DNA from: Orbilia blumenaviensis | Lineage: Eukaryota; Ascomycota; Orbiliomycetes; Orbiliales; Orbiliaceae | Direction: 5' to 3' | Length of the DNA stretch: 64,000 nt | NCBI GenBank assembly: GCA_036872755.1 | Contig: JAVHNS010000006.1 | Location: forward strand, 1,364,001-1,428,000 | Part shown: in pieces, positions 25,209 through 35,600 of the stretch | How positions within the stretch are numbered: the stretch's first letter is position 1 | How the letters are laid out: each line of letters begins with the position of its first letter | Translations under genes and position numbers: made by a program | The notes under the pieces: generated by a model | The model's input: the letters and a program-made list of their open reading frames with translations, nothing else | What the model was told of the DNA's origin: nothing | The model's database searches: none

Positions 25209-25828
25209 TTATTTTTTTTTTTAAAAAAAATTTTTAAAAAAAAAATTTTTATATGGGATTTTTTTATATATAAAAAATATAATAAAATTAAATAAAAAAT
25301 TTTTATATAAAATTTGTTTATAAAATTTTATTATATAGAAAAATTGTTTAAAAAAAATTTATATATAAAAATTTTTATATTTAAAAATTTTAATTTTTAT
25401 AATTATATTACATAATTATATAATTAAAATTAAATATAAATAATTATAATTTATATTATAATTAAATTTTAAAATTTAAATTATAAAATATTTTTTTATA
25501 TATATAAAATAATATTAAATTTTTTATTTTAATTATATAATAAAATATTATTTAAAAATTTAAAAAAAAATTAGAAAATTATATTTAAGTAAAATAAAAG
25601 AAAATTATTTTTTTTAAATAATTTAAGTTAAAAGATTTAAAAATTATAGTTTTATATTTATATTATATTATAAATAATTATATTTGTATTATATTAAAAA
25701 AAAATATTAAATATAAAATTTATTATAAATAAAGCAAAATAAGAAAATGTAATATAATTTTTTATAAATAATTTTTATTTTTTTTTATTTTATAAAATAT
25801 TTTTAATTTAAAATTTTTAATAAATTAT

Positions 25829-26158
25829 TGTCAGGCCGCGCACCCACGCGGTGGTGCGCAAAATACAACAAGGTCAACACAACGGCTAGAGCTACCCGGT
25901 CCGGGCAACACGAACACGCGGCGACCCACCCGGAGACCCACCCGGGCAACTTCGGTCCTCGGGCCAACGTCAGATCAGTTCCCTTGATCCGGAAGCAATA
26001 GAGAGCCGCGGCCTGACGCTGTGATACGCATATCCTTCAGTATATAAAGCATAGATAGCAGTCATGTATATAGCTCCTTGTCTTTTAATCTATAACCATA
26101 ACTAAGGTCATATTCTCAACCGTCGTGACACGCACACTCTCGCACATATAACCTTACA
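25829..26158 (+). repeat. 5' LTR of the chromovirus (330 bp)
   Basis: Matches 32340-32669 in full. It begins with a GC-rich inverted stretch (GCGCACCCACGCGGTGGTGCGC) and has a TATATAAA box at 26040-26047. Confidence 0.95.
26040..26089 (+). promoter_or_regulatory. LTR promoter: TATA box and probable start of R
   Basis: TATATAAA at 26040-26047 is followed ~40 nt later by GTCTTTTAAT (26080-26089), which is exactly complementary to the bases beside the LTR. If transcription starts there, the mRNA 5' end could fold back as the self-primer. Confidence 0.6.
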
Positions 26159-26159
26159 T

Positions 26160-26169
26160 ATTAAAAGAC
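26160..26169 (+). other. Putative self-priming primer-binding site
   Basis: ATTAAAAGAC lies one base after the 5' LTR and is the reverse complement of GTCTTTTAAT at 26080-26089 in the LTR. This matches the Tf1/sushi mode, where the 5' end of the element's own RNA, not a tRNA, primes minus-strand synthesis. I did not compare it with a tRNA set. Confidence 0.6.
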
Positions 26170-26188
26170 CATCTTTCAACCTACTACC

Positions 26189-26893
26189 ATGAGCGCCTCG
26201 CAAGTACCCGCAGCGTCCACCGGAGAGGACGAGTTAATGCAAAGCGCTCCACAGAGCCCAACGGGTCCTGGACCTTCGGGTCCTGGACCTTCGGGTCCTG
26301 GACCTTCGGGAAGCAGTGGAACGCAGCAGCTCGCCCCACGACCCAGAGACGACAGTCTAGCTATAGCTACCCAATTCGCAAAGCTGGTTAATAGGCCAGA
26401 CGAATTTACGGGTGACCGCGGCAAGACGCGAGCCTTCATTCATCAGATGAGATTGTTCTTTAACTCCAACCGCTGGATGTTCGAAAATAACGAGGAACGC
26501 AAAATTAATTTCGCCCTCAACCAGCTGCGAGGCACTGCGGCTGAGTGGTCCGAACCTCTAGTGGCTCTGATGAACACAGGCAAAACCCCCCCAGAGCTAG
26601 CAACATGGGAGGCGTTCGAGCGAGCCGTCACGACTCACTTCGGGGACTTGAACGAAGAAGAAGTAGCCAGACTTGCTATCCTGAAGATACGACAAGAAGG
26701 CAAAGTTACCGACTACACGACCCGCTTCAACACGCTACGAGCCAAACTACCCCTATGGCATGAGGACACCCTACGTACCCTTTACCACAAAGGCCTTAAA
26801 GAGAAAATTCAGAAGGCTATCCTCGCTGCGACTGGCAGCATGTCGGGGGGACCCAAAGATCTACAGGAGCTCATACAGGGATCAAAAAAATAA
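26189..26893 (+). CDS. gag: Chromovirus Gag, 234 aa
   Basis: First ORF of the element, starting 30 bp after the LTR. After a Pro/Gly-rich N-terminus with three GPGPS units, residues ~65-215 match the retrotransposon capsid pattern: FTGDRGKTRAFIHQMRLFF, INFALNQLRGTAAEWSEPL, WEAFERAVTTHFGD and AILKIRQEGKVTDYTTRFN. No CCHC zinc knuckle is present, as in Tf1-type elements. It ends GSKK at TAA, whose last base is the A of the pol start (TAATG), immediately after an A7 run. Confidence 0.92.
   Translation: MSASQVPAASTGEDELMQSAPQSPTGPGPSGPGPSGPGPSGSSGTQQLAPRPRDDSLAIATQFAKLVNRPDEFTGDRGKTRAFIHQMRLFFNSNRWMFENNEERKINFALNQLRGTAAEWSEPLVALMNTGKTPPELATWEAFERAVTTHFGDLNEEEVARLAILKIRQEGKVTDYTTRFNTLRAKLPLWHEDTLRTLYHKGLKEKIQKAILAATGSMSGGPKDLQELIQGSKK
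26266..26310 (+). repeat. 15-bp tandem repeat, three units, within gag
   Basis: Three perfect copies of TCCTGGACCTTCGGG encode GPGPS repeats, in frame. Confidence 0.95.
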
Positions 26894-29800
26894 TGGAGGC
26901 GACAGAACTCCCGTCGCCTGGAGAAAAGGGTACCTATGTCATACGCAGCGTCACGCTGGCTGCGATATGTGGAACAAAACTACCGGAAGGATATTTCAAC
27001 CATTTGGTAGTAGAAGTAACACTGTCATGGAACGGCGAGACGGTGCGAGCCAGAGCATTAATAGACTGCGGTGCACCTAGCAACTTCATAGCGACGCGGT
27101 TCGCGGCGAGGCACGGCATACCTCTAGTGAGAAGGAATGAAGTCATCCCACTCGAAGGAGTGAATGGCGCCTCACTGGGCCGCAGCGTCACGCATAAAAC
27201 AGAAGACTTGGGGATGAAAATAGACAATTTTGAAGAATCTATTTCTTTTGATGTCATGGAAATTAGATCATTCGATCTCATACTGGGACTCGCGTGGTTA
27301 CGCAAAAATAACCCAGACATTAATTGGAATACGGGCCATCTTCTAATGCGACGAGCCGCAGGGCCTCGCGTTATCACCATAGGACTAGTTGAAGCGGAAC
27401 AATTCGACTCCCTACTAGAAGACTCCGTACTAGTGGGAGCAACGGTCCTGAAAGAAGCTGCTTCTCAAAGCGAGTCGATGCGGCACATGCCAAAAGAATA
27501 CGCCGATTTCGCAGATCTAGGAGAAAAAGAAGCAGCAGATAAGCTACCGGAACACCAGCCCTGGGACCATAAGATCCCACTGGTGCGAGACACCGCGCCT
27601 CCCTTCGGGCCAATTTATAAGCTTTCTCCAACCGAAGATGAGGCACTAAAATTATATATAGAGGAAATGGAGTCGAAAGGCTTCATCCGCGAATCCTCTT
27701 CACCAGCAGGGGCACCTATTCTTTTCGTAAAAAAGAAGGACGGCTCACTGCGGCTCTGTGTGGACTACCGGGCACTTAATAATATAACGATAAAAAACCG
27801 GTACCCACTACCTTTAATAGACGGACTCCTCGACCAGCTGCGGGGCGCCAAAATATTCACTAAATTAGACCTGAGAGGGGCTTATAACTTGGTGCGTATC
27901 GCAGCGGGGGAGGAGTGGAAAACAGCGTTTAGAACAAGATATGGCCTCTACGAATATTTAGTAATGCCGTTTGGATTAACGAATGCACCAGCGACCTTCC
28001 AGTCGCTGCTGAACGCGTTGTTCCGCGACTTGCTAGATACCTTCGTTATTATTTATTTAGATGACATCCTGATCTTCTCTAAGGATTACAAATCTCACGT
28101 GGAACACGTACGCACCGTGCTGCAGCGACTCAAAGCGGCATCATTATATGTCAAAGCAGAAAAGTGCGAGTTCCATAAGGAAAAAGTGGACTTCCTAGGC
28201 TTCACCGTGTCGACTCGCGGCATCTCGATGGACGAGAGCAAGGTAGAAGCTGTACACCAATGGAAAGCTCCTCAGAATATAAAACAGCTACAATCCTTCC
28301 TAGGTTTTGTAAACTTCTATCACCGGTTCCTTGCGAGGCACAGCGCCATAGCAGAACCAATTACAAGACTTTTATCAAAAGAGAAGACATGGGAATGGGG
28401 CGAGGAGCAGCAAGCCGCATTCGAACGCATCAAAAGAAAATTTACAACTGAAATAGTACTACCATACTACGACTGGAAGCGACGCACTGCGGTCGAAACC
28501 GATGCCTCTGGATTCGGAATTGGAGCCTGCCTCTCGCAGCAGGACGAAGAGGGTCGCTGGCACCCTGTCTGTTTTTGGAGCAGAAAAATGTCAGGAGCAG
28601 AGAGGAACTACGAGGTATTTGATCAAGAAATGCTAGCGGTGGTCGAGGCACTGCGACACTGGGCGGCATACCTGAAGGGAGCCCAGTTTCAAATCATTAT
28701 TTACAGTGATCACCGAAGCTTAACTTATTTCACAACCTCAAAGCGACTCAATGCGAGACAAGTCAGATGGTCTGAGGAACTAGCAGACTATGACTTCACC
28801 ATTCAATATCGTCCAGGAAAGGATAACGCGGCGGCAGACGCATTGTCTCGCCAGATAGAATACACAGAAGGACATGATAGATCACTGCCACCTCCATTGC
28901 TGAAGGCAGGGCAGCTGATCGCAGCGATACGCAGCAGGCCACTTGGTACCCTGGCACTGATATCCGCTGGATTTTCACAAGACATCAATAATATCAAGAA
29001 AGCGTATCTCAAAGATGAGAAAGTAAAACGCATTATCAGCGCCATACAGCGAGACGACACGGCATACACGACAGGCTATACATTAGAAGAAGACGGCACG
29101 CTGCGGTTCGAAGGCAGATTATACATACCCAATGTTTTGAAACTGCGTAAGGATGCGGTACACCGCGTACACGACGCTCCTCTAGCAGGCCATTTCGGTT
29201 ATCGTAAAACACAAGAATTGTTCTCTAGGAATTATTACTTCCCAGGATACACCGGATTTATTTACAAATACATTGCGGGATGCGACGTCTGCCAGCGAAA
29301 CAAGACAATTAGAAGGCTGAAGAAAGGAAAACTGCTACCACTCCCGGTGCCAGACGCACCGTGGCGCAGTATTTCCATGGATTTTATTGTCAAATTACCT
29401 CCGTCGCGAGACCCTACGCTGGGAGACGCAAGCCCGGAATTTGACACAATTTGGGTGGTAGTAGACAGGTTAACCAAATTTGCATACTTTGTACCGCTTC
29501 GCGGTGAGCCGCAAGCAGAAGAACTAGCACAAGCTTATGTGAAACACTTAATTCATAACGGTCTTCCAGACGACTTTGTGTCTGATCGAGGACGAGTTTT
29601 CACCTCTAAGTTCATAGCGAGTCTCTGCGAGGCGACAGGTATCGCAAGGAAGCAATCCACCGCGTTTCACCCCGAGACGGACGGTCAGACAGAAAGGGTC
29701 AACCAGATCTTGGAACAACTGATAAGGAACTATTGCAATTATAAGCAAAATGACTGGGTCGGCTTGCTTCCGCTCGCAGCGTTTGCATACAATAATACTT

Positions 29801-30450
29801 ATCAAGTGACAATTAAGATGACCCCATTCTTTGCTAAACATGGTTACCACCCACGGTTCGAAGCGAACCACCTCGTGAGAAATAAGGTGCCAGCCGCAGA
29901 GGAACGCATCGAGGAGTTGAAATTGCTACATCAGGCTTGCAAATTAGAGATGAAACAGGCTCAAAATGACCAAGCTAGGTACAGCGACTCGAGGCGAGAC
30001 GAGACACCAGAATACGAGGTCGGGCAAAAGGTTATGCTCTCTAGCAAGAATATAGACACTAAGCGACCCTCTGCAAAGCTTGAAGCCAGGTTCTTAGGTC
30101 CATATAGAATCACGGCCCGCATTGGGACGCATGCCTATGAGCTAGCATTACCTAAGAAGATGAGACAACATAATGTTTTCCATGTGTCACTTCTAGAGCC
30201 ATATATCATAAATGAAATCCACCCAGCACCCCCCGAGCCGCAGCATGTCGAGGTAGAGGGAGAGGAAGAATGGGAAATAGAAAAGATATTAGCAGAGGAT
30301 AATTTCAAGAAGGGCGCACGGAGCCGCACCGAGACGAAGCACTATTTGGTTAAATGGAAAGGTTGGTCGCTAGCAGACGCATCATGGGAGCCTGAAGAAC
30401 ACTTACTGCACGCTGAGGCTAAGATTAGAGATTTTAAAAGAACACTTTGA
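26893..30450 (+). CDS. pol: Chromovirus Pol: protease-RT-RNase H-integrase-chromodomain, 1185 aa
   Basis: Full-length and uninterrupted. Protease around residues 45-150 has ALIDCGAPSNFI (DCG rather than the usual DSG) and LILGLAWL. Reverse transcriptase ~235-415 has LRLCVDYRALN, FTKLDLRGAYN, the VMPFGLTNAPATFQ block and the catalytic IYLDDILIFS. RNase H ~520-640 has VETDASGFGIGACL and YSDHRSL. Integrase has the HHCC zinc site (VHDAPLAGHFG...CDVCQ) and DDE residues in SMDFIVKLP, FVSDRGRVF and TDGQTERVNQ, followed by a GPY/F-type module (FLGPYRI and HNVFHVSLLEPY). The C-terminus is a chromodomain (EWEIEKIL...YLVKWKGW...SWEPEEHL), which in chromoviruses directs integration to modified chromatin. 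This fits insertion inside a heterochromatin-like repeat block. The frame is -1 to gag; translation may reinitiate at TAATG or shift at the A7. Confidence 0.96.
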   Translation: MEATELPSPGEKGTYVIRSVTLAAICGTKLPEGYFNHLVVEVTLSWNGETVRARALIDCGAPSNFIATRFAARHGIPLVRRNEVIPLEGVNGASLGRSVTHKTEDLGMKIDNFEESISFDVMEIRSFDLILGLAWLRKNNPDINWNTGHLLMRRAAGPRVITIGLVEAEQFDSLLEDSVLVGATVLKEAASQSESMRHMPKEYADFADLGEKEAADKLPEHQPWDHKIPLVRDTAPPFGPIYKLSPTEDEALKLYIEEMESKGFIRESSSPAGAPILFVKKKDGSLRLCVDYRALNNITIKNRYPLPLIDGLLDQLRGAKIFTKLDLRGAYNLVRIAAGEEWKTAFRTRYGLYEYLVMPFGLTNAPATFQSLLNALFRDLLDTFVIIYLDDILIFSKDYKSHVEHVRTVLQRLKAASLYVKAEKCEFHKEKVDFLGFTVSTRGISMDESKVEAVHQWKAPQNIKQLQSFLGFVNFYHRFLARHSAIAEPITRLLSKEKTWEWGEEQQAAFERIKRKFTTEIVLPYYDWKRRTAVETDASGFGIGACLSQQDEEGRWHPVCFWSRKMSGAERNYEVFDQEMLAVVEALRHWAAYLKGAQFQIIIYSDHRSLTYFTTSKRLNARQVRWSEELADYDFTIQYRPGKDNAAADALSRQIEYTEGHDRSLPPPLLKAGQLIAAIRSRPLGTLALISAGFSQDINNIKKAYLKDEKVKRIISAIQRDDTAYTTGYTLEEDGTLRFEGRLYIPNVLKLRKDAVHRVHDAPLAGHFGYRKTQELFSRNYYFPGYTGFIYKYIAGCDVCQRNKTIRRLKKGKLLPLPVPDAPWRSISMDFIVKLPPSRDPTLGDASPEFDTIWVVVDRLTKFAYFVPLRGEPQAEELAQAYVKHLIHNGLPDDFVSDRGRVFTSKFIASLCEATGIARKQSTAFHPETDGQTERVNQILEQLIRNYCNYKQNDWVGLLPLAAFAYNNTYQVTIKMTPFFAKHGYHPRFEANHLVRNKVPAAEERIEELKLLHQACKLEMKQAQNDQARYSDSRRDETPEYEVGQKVMLSSKNIDTKRPSAKLEARFLGPYRITARIGTHAYELALPKKMRQHNVFHVSLLEPYIINEIHPAPPEPQHVEVEGEEEWEIEKILAEDNFKKGARSRTETKHYLVKWKGWSLADASWEPEEHLLHAEAKIRDFKRTL

Positions 30451-30631
30451 GAGATTTTGCGAGTCGCAATGACCCGCGGAAAAAACTTGAAATTACTATT
30501 AAAAACTCTAGAGTCGCAGCGGGCCGATCTAGTAAAACTATCAGGAACAAGGCAAATCTAAAAAGACAAAAAACTCCCACAGAAAATTAAGAAAAAATTA
30601 ACGAAAACAGACGCAGCGACACGCAGAAAAT
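30451..30631. other. Spacer between pol stop and antisense ORF end
   Basis: 181 bp between two convergent frames. It contains repeated GAGTCGCA-type words also found farther downstream. Confidence 0.6.
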
Positions 30632-31507
30632 CTACTCATAATGCAACCAAACCGGACGACTTCTCCTCTTGGAGACCTTATATTTACGGGTCTTCCCGTC
30701 TCCATCCTTCTTCTTCCTCCTTCCACCACGGTGAGGACCGCGGTGACCCGCATTTCTACCGCAATAACAAAGAGCGGCCCCACTACCATCTCCTCCTCCA
30801 CCTCCACCAGTTCCGCCATCTCCTCCATCCCCCGCACCGCCGTCACCCGCAGGGGGAGGAGCTCCACCACTCCCATCTCCTCCATCACCACCCCCATCGC
30901 CACCTCCCGCAGCGCCATCCCCACCATCACCTCCATCACCTCCAATAACCGCTGGAGGACCCCCAACCCCACAACCACAGGAAACGAAAGAACTTAGCGC
31001 GCTTTCCAACGCAGCGACACGCGAAACCAAAGAATTCGGCCCAGGAACCACGGGAAGACCTCCTCGAAGCAACAAGTGCTCCAAAGTTGCGATTTGCTGC
31101 GAGGGGGCGTTGAAGTCTGGAATATTGTCGAAGCGACCCGACGCGGCACCCACAGCAACTGGGGCAACCTCAAAGAAGGCTGCTTCCCACCAATCTCGAC
31201 GAACCACCACACCAGCAGGAATCCTCATGGTCAGGGTGACCGGATGAACAAGTTGACTCATGCGAGTCGCAACGGGTCGAGCAGCGAAGCCAGCAGCTGT
31301 AGAATTGACACCCCCAAATTGACAAGGCCGAGTCGCACCGAGTCGCCTCTTGCGGCAACGAGAACAAGCGTCGTGGTCACCGGGGGAAGGGTAGCAAGCA
31401 AAGCCTGCAGTTTGACATTGGTCGCATGCGGTACGCAGCGGGGGACCGAGGTTAATACGAACCGCTTCCGCGATATCGATAGTACGCATACCAAGTTGGC
31501 CAGCCAT
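30632..31507 (-). CDS. Antisense ORF of the chromovirus, 291 aa, Zn-cluster-like cysteines
   Basis: A frame of 291 codons runs opposite to gag-pol, between the pol stop and the 3' LTR. Its start has a favourable context (AAGAATGG). Residues ~28-65 carry six cysteines spaced C-x2-C-x6-C-x9-C-x2-C-x10-C with basic SRCRKRR after the fifth. This is close to the fungal Zn2Cys6 cluster, but the last spacing is two residues longer than the usual 6-8. A hydrophobic middle (GVVVRRDWWEAAFFEV), a short leucine/alanine heptad-like helix (NSLVSRVAALESALSSF), a ~60-residue Gly/Asp tract, a CYCGRNAGHRGPH element and a very basic tail (RRKKKDGDGKTRKYKVSKR) follow. Codons favour G in the first position, as in real genes. 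It could be a DNA- or nucleic-acid-binding accessory protein; this is inference. An unselected open frame is the alternative. Confidence 0.55.
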   Translation of the reverse strand: MAGQLGMRTIDIAEAVRINLGPPLRTACDQCQTAGFACYPSPGDHDACSRCRKRRLGATRPCQFGGVNSTAAGFAARPVATRMSQLVHPVTLTMRIPAGVVVRRDWWEAAFFEVAPVAVGAASGRFDNIPDFNAPSQQIATLEHLLLRGGLPVVPGPNSLVSRVAALESALSSFVSCGCGVGGPPAVIGGDGGDGGDGAAGGGDGGGDGGDGSGGAPPPAGDGGAGDGGDGGTGGGGGGDGSGAALCYCGRNAGHRGPHRGGRRKKKDGDGKTRKYKVSKRRSRPVWLHYE

Positions 31508-32327
31508 TCTTTCGAGCGAGGAAGGGCGAGACGAGGCGAAAAGAAATTGATATACACTCTGCGAGGCAGAGCGAGACGAGGAGGGAAGAGTTGTAAGTTG
31601 TTGACTTGAAAATTTTAGAACGTTTTAGGACTGTTGATCCAGAAGAGCTGTTTATCGGAAAATTTTGGGGTGAAGAGAAGAAGAAAGGGACGAAAGGGCG
31701 CGAGACGCAGCGTTATATGTTAGATTTCAGCCTTCTTTGAGATTCTAGAAGCTGGGATTCATACAGTTTACAGTCACATCCTCACGCTACGAGCCGCAAA
31801 ATGCAAGCTTTAAGGCTACGAGCCGTAGAGCACGGTTGCTGAAGGTCGCAACCCGTAGAATGCAAGCTTCATGATAATGCAAACTCGCGGGTCGACGCAT
31901 AGCACGGCAAGTTTAATTTTATACGGTCGGCCGCCCACACCACACCAAAAATCCCTAGAATACGACGTGCCGCGGGCCGTCGCAGAACAAACCCAAGATC
32001 TTTCATACAACTTCACGGTACGCAGTCTCCCGCAGAGTCACAGTGCATAAGTGGAATCCCTAGCATGTATAGAGTTTTGTTTTGAGTTTATAGCTAGCGT
32101 GTTGTTTTTGTTGCATATTGTTTTCATACGCTTGAGCCTAGCGGCCAAGCTCAGAGCCTCCGAAACACCCGCGCAGAGTCGCAGCGGTACGATGACACTG
32201 GTAAGCTGGAGCCTAGGACTGGCCCCCTAGAACACTCTCTAGGCTACGCAGGAGAACTACAGCTTCAACACGGGTCGCAGCGACGAGGTCTCATTTAGTT
32301 TTTAGCAAGCAAGCTTCGAAGGCTATT
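31508..32327. other. Non-coding 3' region of the chromovirus
   Basis: About 0.8 kb between the antisense ORF start and the polypurine tract. It has no convincing frame on either strand. Words such as GCTACGAGCCG and TGCAAGCTT recur at 31786-31876. It would include any promoter for the antisense ORF. Confidence 0.6.
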
Positions 32328-32339
32328 AGAGAGGGATGG
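32328..32339 (+). other. Polypurine tract of the chromovirus
   Basis: AGAGAGGGATGG directly abuts the 3' LTR, the expected place for the plus-strand primer; it contains one T. Confidence 0.7.
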
Positions 32340-32669
32340 TGTCAGGCCGCGCACCCACGCGGTGGTGCGCAAAATACAACAAGGTCAACACAACGGCTAG
32401 AGCTACCCGGTCCGGGCAACACGAACACGCGGCGACCCACCCGGAGACCCACCCGGGCAACTTCGGTCCTCGGGCCAACGTCAGATCAGTTCCCTTGATC
32501 CGGAAGCAATAGAGAGCCGCGGCCTGACGCTGTGATACGCATATCCTTCAGTATATAAAGCATAGATAGCAGTCATGTATATAGCTCCTTGTCTTTTAAT
32601 CTATAACCATAACTAAGGTCATATTCTCAACCGTCGTGACACGCACACTCTCGCACATATAACCTTACA
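32340..32669 (+). repeat. 3' LTR of the chromovirus (330 bp)
   Basis: Matches the 5' LTR in full and is followed directly by the ATTAT duplication. Confidence 0.95.
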
Positions 32670-35600
32670 ATTATATTATAAAAATTTAAAATAAAAAATT
32701 TAAAAAATTAAAAAAAATTTTTATTTAATATAAAATAATATATTAAAAAATTATTAAAAGTTAAATAAAATTTATAAAACTTTTAACTAAATTTAATATT
32801 ATTATAATTAAATTAAAATATTAATTTATTAAAATTTTAATAATTATATAAAAATATTAAAAATCTTTTTTTTATAAAAAATAAAAAATTATAAAAAATA
32901 ATATAATATTTAAAAATAATTTAATTATTAAAAAAAAAATTAATAAAAATTTATTAATATTTAATAAAATACTTAATTTTTTTTGTAATATTTTAATAAA
33001 TATAATAAATTTTTTTATTAGATAAGATAAAAATTATTTTATATTTTTTATAAAGAATTTTTTTTAAAATATTATTTAAAATTTAATTAATTTTTTATTA
33101 TATATTTATAATTTTTTATTTTTAAATTAAATTATATTTTATTATTTTATTATAATTTATATTAAATTATTAATTTTAATAATTTATAATATTATTTTAT
33201 TAATACAATTTTTATATAATTATTTGTTAATATTACTAAAGTATAAGATTTTATTAATTAAAAAAATAAAATATTTAAAAAAAATTGAAAAATAATTAAA
33301 TAAATAATATTATAAATATTTATTTAAATCATATATTTATAAAAATAAATATTTATAAAAAAAATTTATAAATATAAAAATTAATTAAATAAAAAAATTA
33401 TATTCTTATAAATTAAAAATTTATAAAATATATTAATCTTTATTTTTTTTAAATCTTTTTTATTTTTATTTAAATATAAAAATATTAAATTAATAAAATA
33501 AATTTTTATTTTTAAAATAATTTTTTAATTTATAAAAAACAATTTAATAAATAAAATATTCATTATTATTATTAAATTTATTAAAAATTTTTTTAATTTT
33601 ATATTTTATATAATTATTATATTTAATTTTAATTTTATTTAAATTTTTTTAAATTTTAAAAAAATTTTTTTTAAAATTAAAATATAAAATATTTTATATA
33701 TTTATATTAATTTAAATATATTAAGTTTAAAATAATATTTTTTAAATTTTTTTTTAATTATATATAAATTAAATTTTAAAAATTAAATTTTTTATTAAAT
33801 TATTTAATTTTTAAATTTTATATAAATAAATATATTTTATTTTTTTTTTTAAAATTTAAAACTTTTTTTTATTATTTATTATAATAATAATTTATTTTTT
33901 TTATAAAAATTAAAAATTTTTTATAAAAATATTATAAATATTTTTTATTGATTTTATATATTTTTTAATTTTAAAAATAATTTTTTTTAATATAAAAAAA
34001 AAAAAAATAATTTTAAATATTTATTTTTTAATATTTTATATAAAATATATTTAATAATTAAATATTAAAAAATATTATAAATAAATTTTGTTATAAATAA
34101 AAAAAATATCTAATTATTTTAAATATAATTAAAAAAATTTTAAAAATAAATTTTTCAAAAATTTTATTTATTTAAATATAATTTTTAATTATAATATTTA
34201 ATTTAATACTAATTTAATTCATAATTAACTATTAATATTTATTTATAAAAAAAAAATTGTAGTTAAAAATATATTTTCATTAAATTCCATATTTAAAAAA
34301 AATATAATTATAATAAATTTATTATAATTTTTTAATTCTTTATTAATTATTTTATAAAATAAAAATAATAATTTTTGTTAATTTATTTATAATAATTAAT
34401 ATTTTATTATATAATTTATTAATAAGAAAGTTTTATATTAAAAGTATTTTTTATATAAAGTTATAAATAATAATTTTAAAAAATATATTTAATATATTAT
34501 ATAATTAAAAAATTTTATAAAATTTATATCAATTAAACTTATTTTTGTAATAAAAATTATAAATTTTAATATATTTTTTAATTTATTTTTTTATTTAAAA
34601 CTAAAAATAAATTTTTATAATAAATTTTTAAATATAATTAATTTTAAAATAATTATAAATTAAATAATTATAATATAAAAAAATAAATTTTTTTTAAAAT
34701 TTTTTAATTAAAATATAAAATAAATTTTAAAACATAATAATTTTATTAATTAATTTAAAATAAAATAATATATTTTCTTTTTTTAAAATTCATTATATAA
34801 CAAAATTTTATTTATAAATTTTAAAAATTTTTTATTAAAAATCATTTTTAATATTATATTTTATTAAATTTAAAAATTTATTAATAAAAATTTGGTTTTT
34901 AGTATTATTATATTTAAAAATTATTTTTTTATTAAATTTAATATTTTTAACAAAGTTTAATTTTTTGTTTATTATATTTATAAAAATATTTTCTTTTTTT
35001 TTAAAATGTATTATTTTTATATTATATTTATTAAAAAATTTTTACTATTGAATTTATTATTTATTAAATTTTTTTATAATTAAAAAGTAAATAAAATTTT
35101 TATAATTAAATAAAATTATAAAAAATTTTTTATTTTAAAAATAAATATATTATTTTTAATATATTTTTATAATAGTTATTAATTTTTTATTATAAATAAT
35201 ATATTGTAGTTATATAGTATTAAATTTGTAAAAAATATAGATAATAAAATATTATTATTTATTTTTATGGAGTTAAAATAAATAAATTTTTAATATTATT
35301 ATAAAAATATTAATTTTAATCTTAATAAATAATTTTAAATTATAAAGTTTAAAAATAAAAATAAAAATAAAGGATTTTTTGAAAATTTTAAAAATTTAAA
35401 TTTTTTTAAATATTATTTTAAATTTTAGTTATTTTTTAGTAAATTTAAAAAATATTATTAATATAAAATTATATTTTTAAATAAATTGTTGATAATAATT
35501 GTAAAGTTTAAAAAATGATTATATTTTTTTGATATTTTTAAAAAGAGGTTAATTTTAAATAATTTAAATTTTTTTAAAATTTATTTTGATTTTATTTAAG

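Larger units (their letters stand above)
25829..32669 (+). mobile_element. Complete Ty3/gypsy chromovirus, 6841 bp, 330-bp LTRs
   Basis: Two 330-bp LTRs (25829-26158 and 32340-32669) appear identical base for base on reading. They start TGTCAGG, end CCTTACA, and are flanked by a perfect 5-bp duplication ATTAT (25824-25828 and 32670-32674). Between them lie gag, pol ending in a chromodomain, and an antisense ORF. GC content is normal, with no RIP, although the DNA on both sides is almost pure A+T. Intact frames and matching LTRs indicate a recent, probably active-competent insertion into the already RIP-degraded copy A. Confidence 0.95.

Noticed and set aside
30641..31609. Plus-strand open frames (118 and 177 codons) opposite the antisense ORF
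   Set aside because: Their products are low-complexity Ser/Thr/Arg or motif-free, while the minus-strand frame is longer and has structured cysteine motifs; they look like shadows.
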